From contig NC_079206.1 of NCBI RefSeq assembly GCF_026745355.1, forward strand, positions 39,725,779 to 39,789,778: a stretch of DNA of 64,000 bases, read 5' to 3'. Shown here one piece after another: positions 23,239-35,520 of this stretch; position 1 is the stretch's first letter; every line of letters starts with the position of its first letter. Under the pieces are notes generated by a model that saw only the letters and a list, made by a program, of their open reading frames with translations, did no database searches and was not told the DNA's origin. The stretch is from Beta vulgaris subsp. vulgaris (taxonomy: Eukaryota; Streptophyta; Magnoliopsida; Caryophyllales; Amaranthaceae). The translations under genes were made by a program, and so were the position numbers.

Positions 23239-23645
23239 AATGAAAAAGGGGTTAGTGGAGCAAAGGGTGGAATATGAATGGAGACCACTACTGTGTTCAA
23301 AATTTAAGAACTATATATGGACATGTAGTTGAGAATTGTAGAGCTAATCAGGCTAAGAAATGGACCCCTAAGGGCAAGGTTAATCCAGGGGAAAATAGGG
23401 CTCAGAAGGCTGATTGGAAACCCTACAACCTACATTGATGCTGATGGTTTTCAATTGGTTCCTACAAATAAACAAGCCAGTCCTGGTCCAGGGACTAAAG
23501 AAGGGCAGATGATACAGATTAATAATGCTTTCTCTTAGCTACTCACTGAGGATGATGATGGAGGTGTCATGCCTGTAGGTGAGAGTGTCCTTGTGCACAC
23601 TTACAAGGGTGAGGCTACTGAGGGGAGGGAGTCCCCTACTAGTCA

Positions 23646-25615
23646 TGGATAATATATTAATCTGGAATGTAAGAGGTCTGAACAGCCCTGCTAAACAAGT
23701 TAAAGTGAGAGAATTGATCCATCTCCATAATATTCAGCTGTTCAGCCTCTTGGAAACCAAGGTTAAAGTTCCTAATCTTGGTCGTTTTTACTTAAATATG
23801 TGTCCCAAGTGGTGTTTCTTTACAAATCACCATTATAATGACAGTGGAAGGATAATTCTGGTCTGGCAACCTGAGTCTTTCACTGTTGACATTAGATATG
23901 TCTCTGCACAAATGATACATTGTAGTATTATTGCTTGCCACAGTAAAAAAAAACTTTTTTATGTACATTCATCTATGGTTTTAATGATGCTTTAGGTAGA
24001 GAGAAGCTATGGTCTGACTTATCTGGGATAGCTACTCAATCTAATGAGGCCTAGTGCATTGGAGGGGACTTTAGTTCTGTACTTAACAGAGATGAGAGAG
24101 TTGGATCTATTATTAGAGATTCAGAAATCAGTCCTATGAGGAGATGTGTAGATAATTGCAAGCTTGAGGATTTAAAAGCTACTGGCAGATTCTATACTTG
24201 GAATAACAAACAATCTGGTGATCAGAGAGTTATGTCCAAGATTGACAGAGTTATGGCAAATTCTGAATGGAATGATGCTTTTCAAGATGCTGAGGTGTTT
24301 TTCATGCCTGAAGGAGAGTTTGATCATAGTCCTATGTTTATCAAGACATGTCCCTTGGCGTAGGGGAAGAAACCTTTCAAGTTCTTCAATCATTGGTGCT
24401 TTAATGAGCATTTTAGTGAAGTGGTAGCTGAAGGATGGAGGAGATCTGTATATGGAGTTCTTTCTTTTCAGGTGCTAAAGAAGTTGAAACTTTTGAAAAG
24501 GGATTTAAAAGTCCTTGACCAAAGAGGCCAGGGTGCTTTACAGGAGGCTGAACAAGATGCAAAGGAGAGAAAACTAGCTGCACAACAAGATCTGCACTCT
24601 AACCCTGGTGACTTCAGGTTTGCTCAATTAGAGAAAGAGGCTCAGATAGTGTATCAGATTGCTTGGAGGGACCTACACTCTGCATTGCAACAGAAAGCAA
24701 AGCTTCATTGGTTAAAAGAAGGGGATGAAAACTCCAAAACCTTCTATAACAGCATTAAAGCTAGGCAGAAGAGAAACTCTATTAAAGCCATTCAGTCTGT
24801 GGATGGACAATGGAGAGATACCCCTGGCTCCATTGTGGATGCATTCCTGGAGTTTTACCAACACCTGCTTCGTACTTGTATGCCTTCCAGGAATGTTGTA
24901 TTACCTGGTATTTTGCAATATGGACCCTCACTAACTACTGATCATTGTACTAGCTTGGGTTTCAACTATAATTCTGCAGATGTAAAGAAGATTATGTTCA
25001 ACATCCCTAGTAACAAGGCACCAGGGTTGGATGGATATAGTAGTGCATTTTTCAAGGCTGCTTGGGAGATTGTTGGGAATGAGATTAGTCAAGCTATACT
25101 AGGGATATTGAGAACTGGACTGATGGTTAGGGAGCTTAATCTCACTACACTTACCTTAGTTCCTAAGGTGAAAATCCCAAATTCAGTGAGTGAATTCAGG
25201 CCTATTGCCTGTTGCTCTACTATATATAAGTGTTTGTCAAAGCTCATATGTACCAAGCTAAACACTGTGCTGCCTGATATAATCAGCCCTACACAAGGTG
25301 CTTTTGTCACTGGGAGGAATATCATGCATAATGTCTTGTTATGCCAAGACCTGGTGAAGATGTACATACCTTCTCAGAAACAACCCTGCTGCATGATAAA
25401 ACTTGACATCAAAAAAGCTTATGACACTCCCTACTTCTTTTGTGAATAAAACCCTGCTGGTGAATATCATGCAATTAATCATGATGTGTGTGACTACTCC
25501 TTCATATACATTGATGATAAATGGCAGCCCTAGTGAGATTATCTACCCTAAAAGAGGCCTAAGACAAGGGGACCCCCTCCCCCCCTTGCTTTTTACACTT
25601 TGTATGGAGTAGTGC
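23646..25615 (+). pseudogene. LINE ORF2: endonuclease and partial reverse transcriptase
   Basis: The endonuclease begins at 23646 (ILIWNVRGLNSPAKQ, LLETKV). It is broken by frameshifts and stops near 23995-24135, resumes with GRFYTWNNKQ and KIDRVMANSEW (24136-24363), and passes a stop at 24361. The segment 24421-25449 runs into reverse transcriptase with KLHWLKEGDENSKTF, NKAPGLDGYS, FRPIACC and [10 protein letters not shown] deletion follows; the next block is 25500-25615 with the GLRQGDPL motif. The FADD active-site block is absent. The element cannot retrotranspose. Confidence 0.88.
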
Positions 25616-25670
25616 TCCAGCATACTCTCTAAAGTGGGCTCCCTCCCTGGCTTCAAATTTCATTCAAGGT

Positions 25671-26701
25671 GCTATCCTATCCTTGCAGCGTGGTTCTTCA
25701 ACTATCCTTGTGGTAGAGAATACTGCGGCCTCTCAATGCAAATGAATTCCATTGCCATAGTTAGGGTGTGTTTGGTTTAAGAATGGAGAAAAGAAAAGGG
25801 AGGAAAAGGGGTGGAGACTCCTGCATATTTTTTTAATTGAAAAATGGGTTTGTAGAGATTAAACTAAATGAAGCAGCAACGATTCTTGTGATGTAAAATT
25901 TCTGAATTTGTTTAAGGGTGTGTTTGGAAGGGATGGGAGAAATTCTCGAGGTGGTGGAAGGACGAGGTTGTGATGGTCAATGCAGGTACAAGGGGAGGAA
26001 TAGGATGGCTAGTGATGGTGCTCGAAGGGGGAGGGGGCTGAGTAGAAGTAGAAAGAGGGAGGAGGACAATTACTAAGGAAGCGGGAGAAAATGGTCAAAT
26101 AGGTTAATTTGAGTTAATTAGGGATTATTAGCTCATTAGGGGTTTATGACTAACAGAGTCAACCACCGTGAGTCTAAAAATATTCTAATATATGTTTAGG
26201 AAATGGAGGAGTATCATAGAATTTTGAAAATTATGGGGATATATGGTAAATAAAAGAATTTATCGTAGGTGTATGGTGAAAAACCGTAATGCAAAACACT
26301 AACGAGTAAATAAACCACAAACTGCATCAGTGCTGAAAAGCGCAAATAGGAACATGCACCCAAGTTCATGAAGAGCATGGTGTACCCTGTGCTAGACGAC
26401 TTAGTTTTAATAATTTGAGAGTCTATAATTTTTAAAAAATGTTGTTATTTGTTTCCTTAAATCTTGCAACTTGTTTTATGTTTAAAAAAAATGTTATTGG
26501 CGAGATTTCAAATTAAAAAGGTATGTTCTTTTAATGCAAACCAAATATTCATTTATAATATTTTCTTTTCATTATGATTCATGTTCCTTTTTTTTCCCTC
26601 TCTACTTCTCTCATACCCAAAATTTATATTGGAGTTGACGAAGAAAAAAGTGTTACAAGTAAACAGAAAAAGTATAAATAATATGTTATTTTGTATCGCA
26701 C
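25671..26701. other. Intergenic region with MITE-like fragments
   Basis: Two copies of AGGGTGTGTTTGG (25764 and 25916) resemble Tourist-type termini, but I found no matching opposite ends. The rest is AT-rich with no gene-like frame. Confidence 0.5.
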
Positions 26702-27737
26702 AATAATTATTTTGGACTCATGACAATAAATGATCTCCAATAATATTTCAACAACCAAAGCTATCGATATTAGAAAATAGTCTCACTCAAAATCGTCCCT
26801 TCCCCCTCTTTCTCTTTTTCTCTCTAAGGCTTCGTTTGGTAGGGTGTAAAATATTTTCAGTGTAAAATGATTTTCATGGAAAACAATTTACAATGGAAAA
26901 CACAATTCCAAAATTAGTTTTTCGTTGTTTGGTTCGATGTAAAAAAAATGATGAAATGAAAGGAAAATGAAAGGGAAAGTAAGGAGGTAGTGAGAGGAGT
27001 GTACAAGAGAGAGAAGGAAAATAGTTTTCCCTTCATTTTGAAAGGAAAATGGTTTTCCATCCTTGGGAGAGTAATTTTACCCCAAGGAAAATGGTTTTAC
27101 ACTCTTTTGCCAACCAAACAATGTAAAACTGAAAATAGAGGAAAATAGTTTTCCGGGAAAACGTTTTACGCCCTACCAAGCGGAGCCTAAATCCTAGCTA
27201 GCCTCTCTTACCCTTTTCTTCATCAGTTTGGGGGGCTGCCATGGATGTTTTCATCCATGGTAAGCCCCTCTCCCTCTTTTGTTTTCAGTTTTTATTTTTG
27301 TTGAATAAATTAGTATCTCTTTATGATATTTTTTTAGTACTCTCTGTTGTGGAGATCTCCTTATCCCCTATGGGAGTTGTGAGTATGGTTTTTTTTTTGT
27401 TTTTAGGTATGAGAAATTGTTCTCATTGGCTGAAGTTCGAGACTCAACATGAAGGTATTGGAATCTTGGATGCGGTAAATATGGCTCGATCAAGATTGTT
27501 CTTCCCAAACTATGTCAGAATGATAGACTTCCTCATCAATAGCGGTTTGATTCAGCAAATCCAAGGGGGTTGCGCTGTATTGCTCGATTTGGTTCATTGT
27601 AATTTTTCCGAATACGAATTTGATTTAACCTTGTTTAATTGTATCTTGTTTTTCTTTATTATCTATTGTAGATGTCGTTTGACATTCAATTAATTAAAAA
27701 TTTCTCTTTAAAAAAAAATAATAATTATTTTGGACTC
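26702..27737 (+). mobile_element. Retroposed insert with poly(A) tail and 18-bp TSD
   Basis: The 18-bp word AATAATTATTTTGGACTC occurs exactly at 26702-26719 and again at 27720-27737. The insert (26720-27719, 1,000 bp) ends in a nine-A tail (27710-27718). Long exact TSDs plus a 3' A tail are the mark of target-primed reverse transcription by LINE machinery. The insert starts with a CT-rich, 5'-UTR-like stretch, contains a later Tourist MITE, and has an open frame at 27241-27693 with no family I recognise. It could be a non-autonomous LINE derivative, an unusual SINE or a processed transcript. Confidence 0.8.
26825..27190. mobile_element. Tourist-like MITE inside the retroposed insert
   Basis: Element 26828-27187 (360 bp) begins GGCTTCGTTTGGTAGGG and ends CCCTACCAAGCGGAGCC, inverted repeats with two mismatches. 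The TAA target site is duplicated (26825-26827 and 27188-27190). The interior consists of GGAAAAT/ATTTTCC words able to fold into a long hairpin. Confidence 0.88.
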
Positions 27738-27933
27738 TATTGCATAATCCATGCTTTGTCGAAGACGAAAAGGGCGCAGTCAAAAGTTTAGACGTCGTCT
27801 GAACAAGAATATAGAGTAAAGAAACAAAACAAGTAGGTGCAGAAAGCACACCAAACCAAACCAAATCAAAAAGCATCCATGGAAGAAGAAGGAACTTTCC
27901 TCTTGTTAACCAAATTCCGTTGACTCTCCACTC

Positions 27934-27941
27934 TATACATA
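27934..27941 (+). promoter_or_regulatory. TATA-like box of the rhomboid gene
   Basis: TATACATA lies 55 bp upstream of the rhomboid ATG, about 195 bp downstream of the right TSD copy of the retroposed insert. It is the best core-promoter candidate, but weak as a motif. Confidence 0.45.
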
Positions 27942-27995
27942 TCTATTCCATTCCTTTTCCCAGCAAATCCACTCAAACACTAACAGCAAAAAAAG

Positions 27996-30900
27996 ATGCA
28001 TAATCGAGATTCATCTCAAGAAATCCCATTACGCGGGAATCATAATAATTCAAGGGAAAACATGATTCACCCAGTTGATATTGAAGGCAGACCACCTCCA
28101 CCTCCAATGGGATTTCACCAAGTCAAACATTTTAAGAAATGGTTTCCTTGGCTTATTCCCTTCATTGTTGTTGCTAATACCATTATGTTTATAATCTCTA
28201 TGTATGTTAATAATTGCCCCAAATACTCTCTCTCCTGTTTAGCCCCTTCTTTGGGTCGCTTTGCTTTTCAACCTTTCAAGGAGAATCCTCTTCTTGGTCC
28301 TTCTGCTACTACGTAAGTTTTTTTTTTTTTGGTGGGGGTGGGGGGGTTCATTCTATTGGTTTATTTATTGAACTGCTGAATTCTTCTATTCATGATTCTG
28401 GTTTTTTTGAGATTTCATTACTGACTTTCAGATAAATTTGTGATCATTTTTTATGGAGTAGTAGTTTTTGCTGGAATTGATTGTTTTGGGATACTTGGTT
28501 TTGTGAATTGACTTTTTTCTGCATAATATTGGTGCATTTTCTCAGATCTCCTAAGTCCTATCTCGTTTTGATCCTGCTCATGTTGGATTACTGATGCAAG
28601 TGAAATAAAATTCTTATGTGGGGTAAAAAAATTAATTGTGCCAAAGTCACTATTACCAATGACTTGTATTCTTATTAGTAGTTGTTGAACTAAGACATTC
28701 TTTTTGAATCAGCAAAAATGTTGAAATTTCAAGTGTTCCGGGTTAGCCAAGGCTTTATGTTCACTCATTTGCTCATCTAGATCGTCTCAAATGAGCAAAT
28801 GATAGTCCCCAATAAGAAAATGAGCTAAAAGATAGCCCTGGGGTGCATCTAGGTACTAGGTAGTTATACTCAGGAACTTGATAGACTTGCTGGTATAAAC
28901 AGGCGTCCCAATTTTGCAATTTTGTTTTATGAAGTTCTCGGCCTCCTTGGGTGTATTTTGTTATGCATCATATAGCTTCTCTTTGAACAGCATTCTAATA
29001 TCTGTTTCACTTACACTTCCGTCGTTTCTTTCCACCAGGCTTGATAAGATGGGTGCTTTATCTATAGACAAGGTGGTGCATGGCCACCAAGGATGGCGTC
29101 TGATCAGTTGTATTTGGTTACATGGTGGAGTTTTCCATCTGCTGGCCAACATGTTAGGTTTACTAGTTATAGGAATCCGGATGGAGCGAGAATTTGGTTT
29201 TGGTATGTTTGTCCGCATTCCATTTTGTTCCAGCATGTTGATTAGGATAACAAAAATCTGATGCATGATTATATCATAAATTTGCTTCATTTGTGCATTC
29301 CAAACTCTGCTGCCTAGAAGTTGACAAATGTTGATGTCACATGTATACAGTAAGTCTGGTCGTGTTAGTACAGGGGACTAGTTCTTCTAAATCTCACTCT
29401 CTCGCCGACCAGAGCAACAGTGATGTGCTAATCAACTTCTTTTGTTGCGATTCATCATTCTTTTGTTCTTTTTTGCTTTAGATGCATGTGATTCAAATCA
29501 GGAAACACTTCAAAATCATTGTCTTCCTGTTAGTAAAACTATATTAGTACTTGTAATGATGCTCCAATTTTGTTCTGAAACAATCAGCTGCTTACTCAGT
29601 GTTCTCATCTTTGTTTCTTTCTCCCCCCCCCCCCTTCCCTTCTGATGAAACAGTAAGGATGGGCTTGCTGTATGTCATTGCTGGACTTGGTGGGAGTGTG
29701 ATGTCTGGTCTTTTTGTGCGATCAAACATCTCTGTTGGTGCCTCAGGTGCTGTGTTCGGGTTACTAGGTGCCATGCTTTCTGAGTTGATTATTAACTGGA
29801 CGATATACAGTAATAAGGTTAGACCTGAAAATTGCTCAGTTATCTCGTAATGACTTATGGTGTTCAATCATGCCTTCTCATCCTACCCGTATAACATCTA
29901 TTTCTGCCTCTCTAGGTGGCATCATTGCTAATGTTGGTTCTCATCGCTGGAGTCAACCTGGCTGTTGGAATTCTTCCTCATGTCGATAACTTTGCTCACA
30001 TTGGAGGGTTTATTTCGGGATTTTTCCTTGGCTCTGTATTTCTGATCCGACCACAGTTTGGATGGGTTAGCCAAAAATATATGTCACCTGGTCATTCTCC
30101 GTATGCAAGGAGGCCAAAATACAAGATATATCAGTGTACCCTCTGGATCATCTCGCTGATTATTCTGATCGTTGGGTGAGCCCTTTAAAAGACATTTCGA
30201 TTTTACTCTTTTTTATTCTATTAGTATTTGGTGATTGCTATTTGGCTTTCTTTCCGTTGATCTCATAGATTTACTGGGAACATATTATAGAGAAATTTGA
30301 CTGTGCTCTATTTAGGGGGTGTTTGGTATGAATACCGTAAACGGAATGGAAAGGATTTTGATAAGGAGGGGAAAGGGTAATAATAAGTGTTACCCTTATT
30401 AGTTGTTTGGTATGCTAATGGAATAGAAACAAATATAACCCACTCCCTTTCCTCTTGTTTGAGTAGTGAAACGTTATTTGTTTCCTTAGGTTTTTGAGTG
30501 GAAACAACTTGGGGGATGTGTTTCCCTCAAGTAACGGTAATTGTTACTTTACACACTAACCAAACAAGTAGAAACGGATTTTATTATTTGATTCCGTTTC
30601 TTTTGTGAAAAAACATGATACCAAACACCCCTTAGTATGCTGCGGATACTTTATATTAGGTTTATGTTAATTTTTGCAGGTTCATAGTTGCTTTAGTTAT
30701 GGTTTTTAGAGGAATTGATGGAAATAAGCATTGTTCTTGGTGCCATTACTTGAGTTGTGTTCCTACATCAAGATGGAGCTGTAATTCAGAGCCTGGATCC
30801 TGTATGGTATGTGTCTTTTTTTAAACTTTGTCTCATATGCTTCGCTTTTGTTTTCTGTCCTGCTACTTTTTCTGATCCATATAATCATTAGTGGGTAAGG

Positions 30901-31005
30901 TGTATATGATGAGGTGTGTGCTGTGTGTTTGTGTGTGTGTACTCCATGTCACCAATCCCGAAAGATGTGTTTTATTTTGTTGTTCTGACAGAGGTGAAGC
31001 TCAAG

Positions 31006-31081
<76 letters not shown>

Positions 31082-32195
31082 TTAGTGCATATTTTTTTGA
31101 ACTAAATGTGTATTTTTTTTAACTAAATGTGCAACTTTTTGTCATGTGCATTTTATTTTTATTAAATGTGCATTTCATTTTTCATGAGCATATGCTTACA
31201 GTTTGAAAACTGTAATATGCACATTTAGTACAAAAATATGTACATTTAGTTTAAAAAGAAGTATGGACATTAATCCTTCTCATTTGATCTCGACTTTATA
31301 TGTGTGTGTGTCTATATATATATACACACACGCGCGCGCACACATACATACTCCCTCCGTTCCTTAATAGACTTTCCATTTCTAACTTTGGCACTATTCA
31401 TAAGGAAAATCTTCCAATTTTTTTTCCGATATATAAGAAAGACATAGTCACGTGGGGTCTTGTTTGATTCGTGTCATTGTATACATTACAAAGATCAAAC
31501 TTTTATAATTTTTCCAGATATGTAACCAAAGATATTATTGATACCAAATGTGTCTTGGCAAACGTGAAAAAGAGAAGTGGGAAGTTTATTGGGGCATGGA
31601 GGGTGTACATGTGTATATATATGTATTTGTGTGTATGGAGTTTTGCCCTAATTTGGTTTTAAGCAGTGCAATTGGGAGTGATTTATAGGATCCCCTTAGA
31701 TCCCTCCTCCAGAGTGCTGCAAATACTGAACCAAGAAACCATGAGAATTGAAGTTTGGTTAGGGTCGTTCTCCTTGCCTTTCAAAAAATATAAAAATTAA
31801 AATCACAAAGAGCTCCTAGAAGCATGGCCCTTGTGTCATCTTTGTATGAGAGGGAACACCGACTCATATTACTGCAATTGGAATATGAACATTGGAAATG
31901 TTTTCTTTCACCAATGAAATTAATGCTTCATATCCTGCATCTGTTTTTCTTTGTTTCTGTTTGAGCCTGAAGTCCATGTAAATAACTAAACTAGGCATAA
32001 AAGAAGACATAGTTACAGTATGCATGTGATCTCACACTGATGCATTTCATATTTCTATTGCAGCAAAATCAATTAGGCAATCAGATGAATTTGACATGCC
32101 TGACGAATGGGAAATCAAGAACTTATAACTTGTCAAATATCACCAATTCTCAGCTGAATGGCCTGTGCAGCCAGCTGTGCAGCAAGTTCAGATAG
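27996..32195 (+). CDS. Rhomboid-like intramembrane serine protease, six exons
   Basis: Coding exons: 27996-28312, 29039-29202, 29654-29817, 29916-30175, 30680-30806 and 32064-32195. All introns are GT-AG and phases agree, giving 387 aa. The product is a plant RBL1/RBL3-type rhomboid, a multi-pass protease that cuts membrane proteins within the bilayer, usually in the Golgi or secretory system. The N terminus is cytosolic and proline-rich (RPPPPPMG), followed by a first membrane segment near residues 47-70. The conserved HLLANM is at about residues 139-144. The catalytic serine is in GASGAVFG (about Ser191) and the catalytic histidine in FAHIGG (about His243). A seventh hydrophobic segment near residues 288-310 is followed by a cysteine-rich tail (CSWCHYLSC). 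Length matches the family and no stop or frameshift is present, so it is probably functional. The start ATG gives the expected RBL N terminus. Confidence 0.93.
30312..30634. mobile_element. Tourist-like MITE in rhomboid intron 4
   Basis: Element 30315-30631 (317 bp) starts GGGGGTGTTTGGTAT and ends ATACCAAACACCCC, flanked by TTA on both sides (30312-30314 and 30632-30634). It lies in the intron between exons 4 and 5 and keeps clear of both splice sites. Confidence 0.85.
31003..31078. repeat. (TA)n microsatellite in rhomboid intron 5
   Basis: About 75 bp of almost uninterrupted TA repeats, with one AATA interruption at the left. It accounts for the Tyr-Ile repeat frame across it and is not coding. 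Confidence 0.95.
31299..31348. repeat. Alternating purine-pyrimidine block (TG, TA, CA and CG runs)
   Basis: GTGTGTGTG, then TATATATATA, then CACACACGCGCGCGCACACA run one after another, about 50 bp of nearly perfect alternation. Such sequence can adopt Z-DNA or a cruciform. It sits directly left of a Stowaway-like MITE. Confidence 0.85.
31349..31607. mobile_element. Stowaway-like (Tc1/mariner) MITE in rhomboid intron 5
   Basis: Starts CTCCCTCCGTTCC, the typical Stowaway end, at 31351 after a TA dinucleotide. The other end, GGGGCATGGAGGGTG, reaches 31605 and is followed by TA. The 3' inverted repeat has several mismatches, so the right boundary is less sure than the left. Confidence 0.65.
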
Positions 32196-33344
32196 GTCCC
32201 TAAAGAGGTGTTAAGAGCTACCTACTTGCATATAAAGAACGGTTATGTAAAGCTATAAACTTGTTCACAAGTGCCTTTATTTTTTTTCATACATCCTGAT
32301 GATTTTTGTAAATTTTGCTGATTCAAATTTATACGATTGTATCATCCAATAGATTTATGAAGAGATGCTATGGAAGCTAATAGTTAAGTTAGTATTCACA
32401 GGTTAACCGTTAACATGATTTTGGTTATGCCATATTATGAATACAAGCATCACGTTTGCTACAAAACTCATACCTTAGTGAAATATAATTGGTCGCCACC
32501 TTTGAAATCTGACGAAAGTTCTGTTTCTTTAATCTTTGACGTTTCCCTTTTTTCTGGTCATGCATATGTGAGGCAGCGTGCTGCGTGTACAATTACAGGG
32601 GATGCTCAGTACGTATATTTGTGAGGCCCTGACTCCTGAGGGGTTGATGAATTAATTCTCATGGATGTCTATTGCTAGGCAACCAACTTAAAGCAGAAGT
32701 TTAAAGTTACTAATTACAGATGTACAGGACTATTTCATGTCTTAACATATTTTTTTGCAAAAGTATATAGGGTGAGGATTGGGTAGCCCACACCAGCAAA
32801 CTCGTATGACAAGTCTTAGATACAGGGTTTGGATCTCACTTTTTGTGTCAAAATTCAATTGTTACATCAGAATTTGGTCTTTGACTTGTAGATTTTGAAC
32901 TTTGAGTGTTAGATTTAAGACTTTAGGTCTCAGATTTTGGATCTCGAGTCTCAAAATTTCCCCTTGTATATGAGGTTTATTAATTTTTTATCTCGAATTT
33001 GGATTTTGGACTTGAAGTCTCATATATCTAAGACTTTTTATCCAATATATGAGACTCATTGTTTAATAGCTGAGATGCACAAAGAAAGTCAAAACAAGGA
33101 AAAATTCACATAATTAATCCCAATTATGAACATCCTTCCCATATTAATCCCAACTTTGGAATATTAACTAAACTATGGGGTAACCCTTCCCATTTTACTA
33201 ACATATGACTGGTAATCTGTTATACATGTTATAAATTTCCTAGAACTCACATATTCCCTCCAGAACATAAATAATAATAAAGTTACTTCATTAACCTACC
33301 ACCTCAATTGAAGTTACTGCTGCTTAACTATTAACCTACCACCT
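32196..33344. other. Rhomboid 3' UTR and intergenic region
   Basis: The first few hundred bases are presumably 3' UTR. Beyond about 32640 the sequence is AT-rich. Around 32860-33070 there is a run of GACTTT/GGTCTCA/AGATTTTGGA words like decayed low-complexity repeat. No gene-like frame or element end was found. Confidence 0.5.
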
Positions 33345-35520
33345 CAATACTAGTTGGAGAAAGTTGCTTTTCTTGGTCACATCATTTGTAAAGAGGGTAT
33401 CTCAGTTGATCCATCAATGATCCAAGTTGTTTTCGAGTGGCCTACTCCAAAGAGTGTAACTGAGATTCGCAGCTTCCTTAACTTGTCAGGTTATTATATA
33501 AGGTTTGTGATGGACTTCTCAAAAATAGCTTGGCCATTGACTATGTTGACGAGAAAAAATACTAAATATCGCTGGGATGATGCTTGTTAGAAGACATTTC
33601 AGATTTTGAAGGAGCTTCTTACCACAACTCCTATGTTGACTTTACTTGATTAAAACGTAGAGTACGAAGTGTTCAAAGATGCTTCGAAGAATTGTCTTGG
33701 TTGTGTGCCTATGCAAAAAAAAAAAAGGTTGTTGCTTACGCTTCTGGGTAATTGAAAAACCATGAATTGAACTATCCGACGCATGATCTAGAGTTGGAAG
33801 TTGTTGTTTTTGCACTTAAGATATGGCATTCTATCTTCTTGGCACATCATAGAAGATATTTTCGGACCATAAGAGTCTGAAATACATCTTCACTCAGAGA
33901 GAGCTGAACGTGAGGCAGGGGAGGTGGTTAGAACTGATCAAGGATTATGATATGGAGATTCACTACCATGAGGGTAAGGCCAATGTTGTTGCAGATGCGC
34001 TTAGAAGGAAATCCTCCACTGTTTACAGACCATACATTCGAGGAATCATCTTCGAGAGGAGTTTCAAAATCTTGATGTGGAGGTAGTGCAATTGGGAACT
34101 CATCGTAACTCTCTCATGATTCAGTTCACTTTGTCTGATTAGATTAAAAAAGCATTAGTACATGATCGGTTCTTGAAGGACAAGCAAGCTAATGACCCTG
34201 TCAATTTCATAGTGGTTGAGGTTGGTAGCTTGAGACTCAAGGGGGGATGGTGTGTTCCTAATGTTCTTGAGTTGAAGGAATAGATATTCGAAGAAGCTCA
34301 TTCAACTTATTCGGTTCATCGTGGAGGGGATAAGATGTATAAGGATCTCAAGAAGACTTTTTGGTGGCGTCATATGAAGACATATGCCGCTAAGTACGTA
34401 TCGAGATGCTTGACTTATCATAAGGTCAACATTGAGCACAAGAGGCACAACCTTTAGAGGTTCCTGTGTGAAAATGGGACTCGATCTTAATGGACTTTGT
34501 TTGTGGAATTCCATGGATACTAAATAATATGAATTGGGTTATTGTGGATCATCTTACCAAGTCTTCTCATTTCATTCCCATGAAGGATACTTAGAAGCAT
34601 GAACGATCGACCACTGCTCATAGAGAGCACGTGATTAGACTACACAGTGTTTCAAGTGATAATATTTTGGATAGGGATCGCAGATTCTTGTCTAATGTTT
34701 GGCAGAAGCTTCAGGAAGCTTTGGGGACTAAGTTGAACATGAACAACTTTTCACCCTGCTACAGATGGCCAAACGGAGTGCACTATTCAAACGTTGGAGT
34801 ATATGTTGAGGGCTTGTACCTTAGAGCTCTAGGGATCTTGGGAGGATACACTTGATTTGATAGAGTTCTCATATAATAATAACTACCATTCTACCATTCA
34901 GATCGCATCATTTGCAGCTTTGTATGGTCAACGATGTCGTACTCCTTTGTGTTGGAGTGATATTGGCGAGTCTGTTGTTATCGGCCAAGAGATGATTCAG
35001 GAGATTGTTGAGCTAGAAAAGCTTATCCAACAGAAAATGAAGGCGGCGCATGATAGATAAAAGAGCTATGGTGATAAGCATCGTCGTCATGAGCAATGAT
35101 GAGATTTTGAAAGAAGGGAAGTTGTGCCCTAAGTTCATTTGCCTATACGAGATTCGGAAGAGGATAGGAGAGATGGCTTACAGATTGGCATTGCCGCCAG
35201 CCGTTGACCGTGCGCATAATGTATCTCAGCTGCGGCGATACATTAGTCACCCTTTTCATGTTCTATAGTCAGAGTCTCTCCAGTTAGATGATAACATGAC
35301 TTATGAGGAGTTTCCAGTTCAGATTCTAGATCACATAGTCCGAAAGACTCGCAAAGGGGAGACAAAGATCGTGAAGGTGCGTTGTTCAAACCACAACTCG
35401 GAGGAGTCTACTTAGGAAGTTAAGGATGCTACGTGTCATAAGTATCCTCATCTCTTCACTCGGGTAAAATTTTCATTACGAGGACATAATATAACTCCCT
35501 TTTTAAGGGGGATATAATTG
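33345..35520 (+). pseudogene. Chromovirus (Ty3/gypsy) pol remnant: RT end, RNase H, integrase, chromodomain
   Basis: The sequence starts inside the reverse transcriptase end (VAFLGHIICKEGISVDP, PTPKSVTEIRSFLNL; 33354-33590). RNase H debris follows ([18 protein letters not shown], about 33770-33830), then the integrase HHCC finger (about 34310-34440) with HRGGDKMYKDLKKTFWW and CLTYHKV, in which the last cysteine of the finger is a tyrosine. The integrase core is heavily mutated with several stops (34480-34860). The integrase C-terminal end and chromodomain lie about 35140-35470 (QILDHIVRKTRKGETKIVKV, NHNSEEST). Many stops and frameshifts show it is dead. The upstream half of the element (5' LTR, gag, protease, most RT) is missing. 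Confidence 0.88.

Larger units (their letters stand above)
22173..25670 (+). mobile_element. L1-type LINE retrotransposon, degenerate and 3' truncated
   Basis: A short 5' leader is followed by an ORF1-like DUF4283 protein, an apurinic/apyrimidinic-type endonuclease and a reverse transcriptase in L1 order. The leader (about 22173-22420) carries a duplicated CTTCATATTCAAGGTTAAT word and a CT-rich tract. The reverse transcriptase is internally deleted and ends near 25670 with no poly(A) tail or TSD visible, so the 3' half (thumb, RNase H, tail) is missing. Confidence 0.85.

Noticed and set aside
27241..27693. 150-codon frame as a standalone gene
   Set aside because: It lies within a retroposed insert, is rich in Phe/Leu from T-rich DNA, shows no known motif and ends near the poly(A) tail. 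Kept only as part of the insert.
30891..31085. Frame with a Tyr-Ile repeat
   Set aside because: It is translation of the (TA)n microsatellite within a rhomboid intron.
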